Assembly (NCBI GenBank): GCA_035562735.1
Contig: DATMWB010000039.1
Location: 1 to 15,736 of the forward strand
From: UBA12158 sp035562735
GTDB taxonomy: Bacteria; Patescibacteriota; Microgenomatia; UBA12405
Length of the DNA stretch: 15,736 nt
Direction of reading: 5' to 3'
Shown: piece by piece, positions 12,317-15,736 of the stretch
Numbering within the stretch: the stretch's first letter is position 1
Layout: each line of letters opens with the position of its first letter
Notes under the pieces: generated by a model
Databases searched by the model: none
The model's input: the letters and a program-made list of their open reading frames with translations, nothing else
What the model was told of the DNA's origin: nothing
Translations under genes and position numbers: made by a program

Positions 12317-12649
12317 ATGAAGAAAAAAAGTAAAAAAGTAGTTACTCCCTACACTCACCGTGACTTTTTGGCTGGGGGACTTATTATCTTTTTTTCTTTG
12401 CTTATTCTATCAGCTTTGGCCTATTGGAAAATTTCTCCCGTTACCTACCGTGAATTTGACACTACCTGTCAGCATTTTTCCTACAACGATTGCATGCGCT
12501 GGTTTTACAACACCAAGCCATACTTCACTAAATTAGCTATTGGCAGTCTAATTTTTGCCCTTCTTACTCTTATAAGTACCCTAATCATCTATTTCAAAAA
12601 AATAACCATCAACTTCAAGTGTTGCGGTCTTAAATTTATTCTCAAATAA
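12317..12649 (+). CDS. Small two-helix membrane protein (110 aa)
   Basis: A Lys-rich N-terminus (MKKKSKKVV) precedes helix 1 (about 18-37), an ~35-residue loop with two cysteines (C51, C59) and aromatic residues, helix 2 (about 72-93) and a basic tail with KCCG (101-104). The positive N-terminus predicts that the Cys-containing loop lies outside, where it could form a disulfide. No family recognised. Confidence 0.68.
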   Translation: MKKKSKKVVTPYTHRDFLAGGLIIFFSLLILSALAYWKISPVTYREFDTTCQHFSYNDCMRWFYNTKPYFTKLAIGSLIFALLTLISTLIIYFKKITINFKCCGLKFILK

Positions 12650-12732
12650 AAATTATTGATCGATTTTTCTAAAATACCTTTATCAGCATTTATAGTATCT
12701 TTTAAGTCGGCATCCATCAGTTAAAATCACTT

Positions 12733-13818
12733 ATGTATATTTTCAAAAAAACAATATTCGTTTTTCTCTTTGCTTTTTCTTCATTTCTTTTCCCAGTTTC
12801 AGCAAATGCTATTGGTGATGGTTCATCAATAGAAGCTGTTATTACCCAAATAATCGAGGAAAAAAATATCGAAGTAATGGGCTCAAATCAACTTTATCAA
12901 AAATTAGAATTAGAACTGTCCACCCCCGACAAAAAAAGAGTCATTGTCGAAAATGGCCACCAGCCCTTGGCCAACATTATCAAATATTCTCTCGGTGACC
13001 AAATTATGGTCAATTTATCTGAAGACATGGAGGGCAACCAAGAATATGTAATTATTGATTTTGTTCGTAAAGACAGTCTAATTCTTCTAAGTATTATTTT
13101 TATAATTTTACTTTTAGTCGTTGCTAGGTGGAAAGGTTTTACCTCAATTTTGGGAATGATCTTTACTTTTTTAGTTGTTTTTACCTTTATTCTTCCCAGT
13201 ATCCTTGCGGGACACAATCCAGTTTTAGTTGCCGTCGGAGCTTCTTTAGTTATTATTCCAGTGTCATTTTATTTAGCCCATGGTTTTAATAAAAAAACTA
13301 CTCTAGCTATTATTGGCTCTATCATAAGTTTGATTATTACCGCCGTTCTCGCCTCAATATTTTTAGAGCTAGGTCATTTGACCGGTCTTTCCTCTGAAGA
13401 GGCAGGGATGTTGTCCTTGGATAAAATTGGTTTAAACATGAAAGGTATATTACTAGCTGGAATTGTTGTTGGTGCTCTTGGTGTTCTTGATGATATTACT
13501 ATTTCTCAAGCAGCCATTGTCGACGAACTAGCCAACACTGCCAAATTGACCAAAACAAAAGATTTATATAGTCGTTCTATGGTTATTGGCAAGGATCACA
13601 TAACCTCTATGGTCAACACTTTGGTCTTAGCTTATGCTGGTGCCTCACTCCCTCTTTTACTTATTTTTGTAGGCAACCCCCATCCATTTTTTGAGATAGT
13701 TAATTATGAAATGATTGCTGAGGAAATTATTAGGACTTTTATTGGTAGTATCGGTTTAATTTTAGCCGTTCCTATTACTACATTTATAGCAGCTAGTAGC
13801 TACTCAAAAAAGAACTAA
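12733..13818 (+). CDS. YibE/F family membrane protein
   Basis: The 361-aa protein begins with a signal peptide (hydrophobic 8-22, cleavage near ANA 24-26), then an extracytoplasmic beta-rich domain (about 27-115), and then about seven membrane helices. The conserved YibE/F signature is present: GILLAGIVVGALGVLDDITISQAA (about 238-261) and the later SRSMVIGKDHITSMVNTLVLAYAGA stretch. The family's substrate is unknown. TAAAAT (12722-12727) lies 5 nt before the ATG. It ends 5 nt from the convergent CoA-binding gene, with no terminator hairpin between. Confidence 0.9.
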   Translation: MYIFKKTIFVFLFAFSSFLFPVSANAIGDGSSIEAVITQIIEEKNIEVMGSNQLYQKLELELSTPDKKRVIVENGHQPLANIIKYSLGDQIMVNLSEDMEGNQEYVIIDFVRKDSLILLSIIFIILLLVVARWKGFTSILGMIFTFLVVFTFILPSILAGHNPVLVAVGASLVIIPVSFYLAHGFNKKTTLAIIGSIISLIITAVLASIFLELGHLTGLSSEEAGMLSLDKIGLNMKGILLAGIVVGALGVLDDITISQAAIVDELANTAKLTKTKDLYSRSMVIGKDHITSMVNTLVLAYAGASLPLLLIFVGNPHPFFEIVNYEMIAEEIIRTFIGSIGLILAVPITTFIAASSYSKKN

Positions 13819-13823
13819 AAAAT

Positions 13824-14219
13824 TTATTTTTGGTGAGCTTTCATTAAACAAACTCCACCAATTACTTCAAGTCCATTCTCTCTAGCAAGATTTTCAGCCT
13901 CAGGATTAGATATTCCTTCTTGAAGCCATATTACTGGTTTTTGTCCAAGTTTTATCGTTTCTTCAATTACTGGTAAAACATCTTCAGATTTTCGAAACAC
14001 GTCCACAATATCAATTTTTATTTCGGTAGGAATTGAGCTCAGGTTTGGGTATGATTTTAGACCAAGGACACTTTCTACTGTTGGGTTGACCGGAATTATT
14101 GTAAAACCCTCACCAGTGAGATACTTTGCCACCTGATTGCTTGGTTTTTCTTCATTGTCAGACAGTCCAACAACGGCAATAACTTTAGAATTTTTCAATA
14201 TTTCTTCTATGTTACTCAT
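13824..14219 (-). CDS. CoA-binding (Rossmann) domain protein, YccU-like
   Basis: The 131-aa single-domain protein has the CoA_binding_2 pattern: VIAVVGLSDNEEKPS (13-27), a glycine-loop of a Rossmann fold, PVNPTVESVLG (43-53), PVIWLQEGI and the terminal GGVCLMKAHQ. Family members bind CoA in vitro and are linked to acyl-CoA or redox regulation; the physiological role is unclear. It starts 5 nt after the stop of the upstream large gene. AATACT 7 nt before its ATG could also give a leaderless message. Confidence 0.88.
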   Translation of the reverse strand: MSNIEEILKNSKVIAVVGLSDNEEKPSNQVAKYLTGEGFTIIPVNPTVESVLGLKSYPNLSSIPTEIKIDIVDVFRKSEDVLPVIEETIKLGQKPVIWLQEGISNPEAENLARENGLEVIGGVCLMKAHQK

Positions 14220-14224
14220 AAAGG

Positions 14225-15736
14225 TCAGTATTTCTGTTTTAAACTACTTCCATCCCATTCAATTACTGGCTCATCACCATATTTTGCGTTTATTTCTACG
14301 GAGTGGTTTTGCCAAGTACCATATTCGATGGTCTTGTTTTTTGGCCCCTCAAAAGGAGCTATCGCTAAATAAATTGTTATTTTATAGCTATTGGCTGATG
14401 TCTCCTCTAATCGACCGGCAGCTTTTTGATCTGCGGGTCGAAAACCACTTTTAAAACTTTCTCCCTGACCATAAACTTTTCCCATTGTATAAATGCCACC
14501 CACATCTCTATCTTCTGCAGAATTAGCCGCCAGATCATCCCAGCAAGTTGGACTAAGGCACACGTCCATCATATAAGATGTCCCGCTGACATTTACAATT
14601 TTATAAATCTGATTAGGAATATCCTTAGTTTCATTTTCAGTCGTCTTTTTATTTTTTTCAACTTCTTTTATAACTTCTTTAACTGGCTCCGTTTCTTTGG
14701 GTAAGCTTGCCAAAAAGTCTTTTATTTCTTCAGGAGTCATAGGTTCTTGCTTTTTATTAAGACTTTGTAACCATGCTTCGACCTCAGCCATTTCCATTTC
14801 TGCGGCCGGAACAGCTCCTGGATATTTGGCTTTGCGGATTACTTGAAAAGATTTGTGATATTCAAATTTTGTCAAATCTACTCCAATAACTTTTCCTTCT
14901 TGGGCTGATTCTCGAAATTGCTCAAGTCCGACCATAACTGAATCGAATTTACCAAAGGCTGTGCCCAGATTACTGGGGATATTAGTGATGGTTAAAACAT
15001 TGGCAACTGGTTCGGTGACTGTTCTGGCACCTTTGACAAAAGAAGATACTTTATTTCTATCTCCAAAAGCTATTTGAGCCCCATCTTCAGTAACCTCTAA
15101 CGCCAGGTCAACACCCACAATTACTGTCGTGGTGGCAGTCAGAGTACCGGCAGTTGCTATTCCGGCAACACCGCCAGTTAGAACTACTCCTCCAACAAAA
15201 CCAACAACCTTACAACCATCCTTGACTACAATGGCAGTATTTTCTAATGTCTCAAAAGCATCTCCTTCTTCAGTGAAAACATCAGAACTTATTTCAGCTT
15301 GAGCCTTGTCTAAAATGACCTGAGCCCTCTTGGCATCAACACCCAAGTGCTTTGCCAGGGTAGCAATACCCTTAAATTTTGGAGCTTTGTCATAGATATT
15401 TGATATCTCTTTAGCAGAATAAGCATTGGCATTTTTTATTAGTTTAAAATTGATTGCTGTTAATTCTGCAGTTTTGAGAGCAGAATTTTCCATTTCTTGT
15501 GATTTCTTTTCTAAACTATCCCAACTACTGATGATTTTAGTCATTTCCGTGTTCCACGATTCGTAATCAGAATAATTTTTGGCGTTGACGAGGACATTAT
15601 CGGTTTGGAGACGAAGGGAAAGATATTCTTTGGAAAGAGATATGGTTTGGGAATAAACTTGTTGTTCTAAATCTACTGGGCTATTTTTGTCAAAAAACTT
15701 ATACAGGCCAAGAGCAATAACTACTAAAACAATTCC
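14225..15736 (-). CDS. Large membrane-anchored protein of unknown function, 5' end outside window
   Basis: The reading frame is open from the stop at 14225 to the window edge, giving 503 visible residues. The ATG at 15544 is internal, because 64 in-frame codons precede it without a stop. The visible start is a hydrophobic helix (GIVLVVIALGLYKFF), probably a signal anchor. Then come a helical, Lys/Gln-rich segment (to ~150), a Gly/Ala/Val-rich hydrophobic stretch (about 175-213, GGVVLTGGVAGIATAG) that could insert in membrane as a hairpin, a Lys/Glu linker (about 345-375) and a C-terminal domain with CLSPTCWDD. I recognise no family. An extracytoplasmic surface role is inferred. Confidence 0.75.
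   Translation of the reverse strand, partial: GIVLVVIALGLYKFFDKNSPVDLEQQVYSQTISLSKEYLSLRLQTDNVLVNAKNYSDYESWNTEMTKIISSWDSLEKKSQEMENSALKTAELTAINFKLIKNANAYSAKEISNIYDKAPKFKGIATLAKHLGVDAKRAQVILDKAQAEISSDVFTEEGDAFETLENTAIVVKDGCKVVGFVGGVVLTGGVAGIATAGTLTATTTVIVGVDLALEVTEDGAQIAFGDRNKVSSFVKGARTVTEPVANVLTITNIPSNLGTAFGKFDSVMVGLEQFRESAQEGKVIGVDLTKFEYHKSFQVIRKAKYPGAVPAAEMEMAEVEAWLQSLNKKQEPMTPEEIKDFLASLPKETEPVKEVIKEVEKNKKTTENETKDIPNQIYKIVNVSGTSYMMDVCLSPTCWDDLAANSAEDRDVGGIYTMGKVYGQGESFKSGFRPADQKAAGRLEETSANSYKITIYLAIAPFEGPKNKTIEYGTWQNHSVEINAKYGDEPVIEWDGSSLKQKY

Noticed and set aside
1..15736. CRISPR array, insertion sequence or prophage
   Set aside because: No regularly spaced repeats, transposase, integrase or phage structural gene is present.

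Overview
The window is an AT-rich, tightly packed bacterial chromosome segment. Several things point to a Candidate Phyla Radiation (Patescibacteria) genome, possibly Microgenomates-like. There are several protein families that I associate with that group (a 92-aa two-helix protein with a WETSWTRR motif, a 176-aa soluble family, DUF4342, a CPIC membrane protein). Spacers are tiny or genes overlap, and most promoters place a -10 box 5 to 7 nt before an ATG, so many transcripts look leaderless. TGA is used as a normal stop, which argues against the recoded Absconditabacteria/Gracilibacteria. The phylum call is inference; there is no rRNA or tRNA in the window.

Region 1 (1-5885) is the most interesting. 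It opens with the truncated end of a BlaI/MecI/CopY-type repressor. Three promoters in this stretch share one layout: a perfect TTGACA, a 16-17 bp spacer, and a -10 box embedded in a palindrome of the form TACTACA-nn-TGTAGTA, which contains the TACAnnTGTA core known for this repressor family. They drive (a) a seven-helix TauE/SafE-DsbD-like membrane protein fused to a Cys/Met cupredoxin domain, (b) a 26-residue microprotein with seven cysteines that looks like a tiny metallothionein, and (c) a membrane-anchored DsbA-like CPYC thiol oxidoreductase. I read this as a copper/thiol stress regulon. Between and behind these genes are a two-helix protein, a HAD hydrolase, two MFS transporters, and an independent ~200-nt transcription unit (about 5050 to 4851, minus strand). 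That unit has its own promoter, a three-way-junction fold and an intrinsic terminator, and is either a small RNA or a 36-aa microprotein gene.

Region 2 (5886-10350) holds a secreted/membrane CPIC protein divergent from the DsbA gene, a conserved soluble protein, and a minus-strand run of pepF (M3 oligoendopeptidase F), a Crp/Fnr regulator and an HD-domain hydrolase. A degenerate fourth copy of the palindrome lies before the Crp/Fnr gene. A 41-aa desulforedoxin-like protein lies upstream of pepF and shares an interlocked divergent promoter region with a small gene on the other strand.

Region 3 (10365-15736) contains a translationally coupled minus-strand trio (DUF4342, a small CxxC protein, a TrmH-family RNA methyltransferase), queH for queuosine synthesis followed by a GC-rich palindrome, a small two-helix membrane protein, a YibE/F membrane protein, a CoA-binding-domain protein, and a large envelope-type protein of unknown function. 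That last protein is open to the window edge and therefore incomplete.
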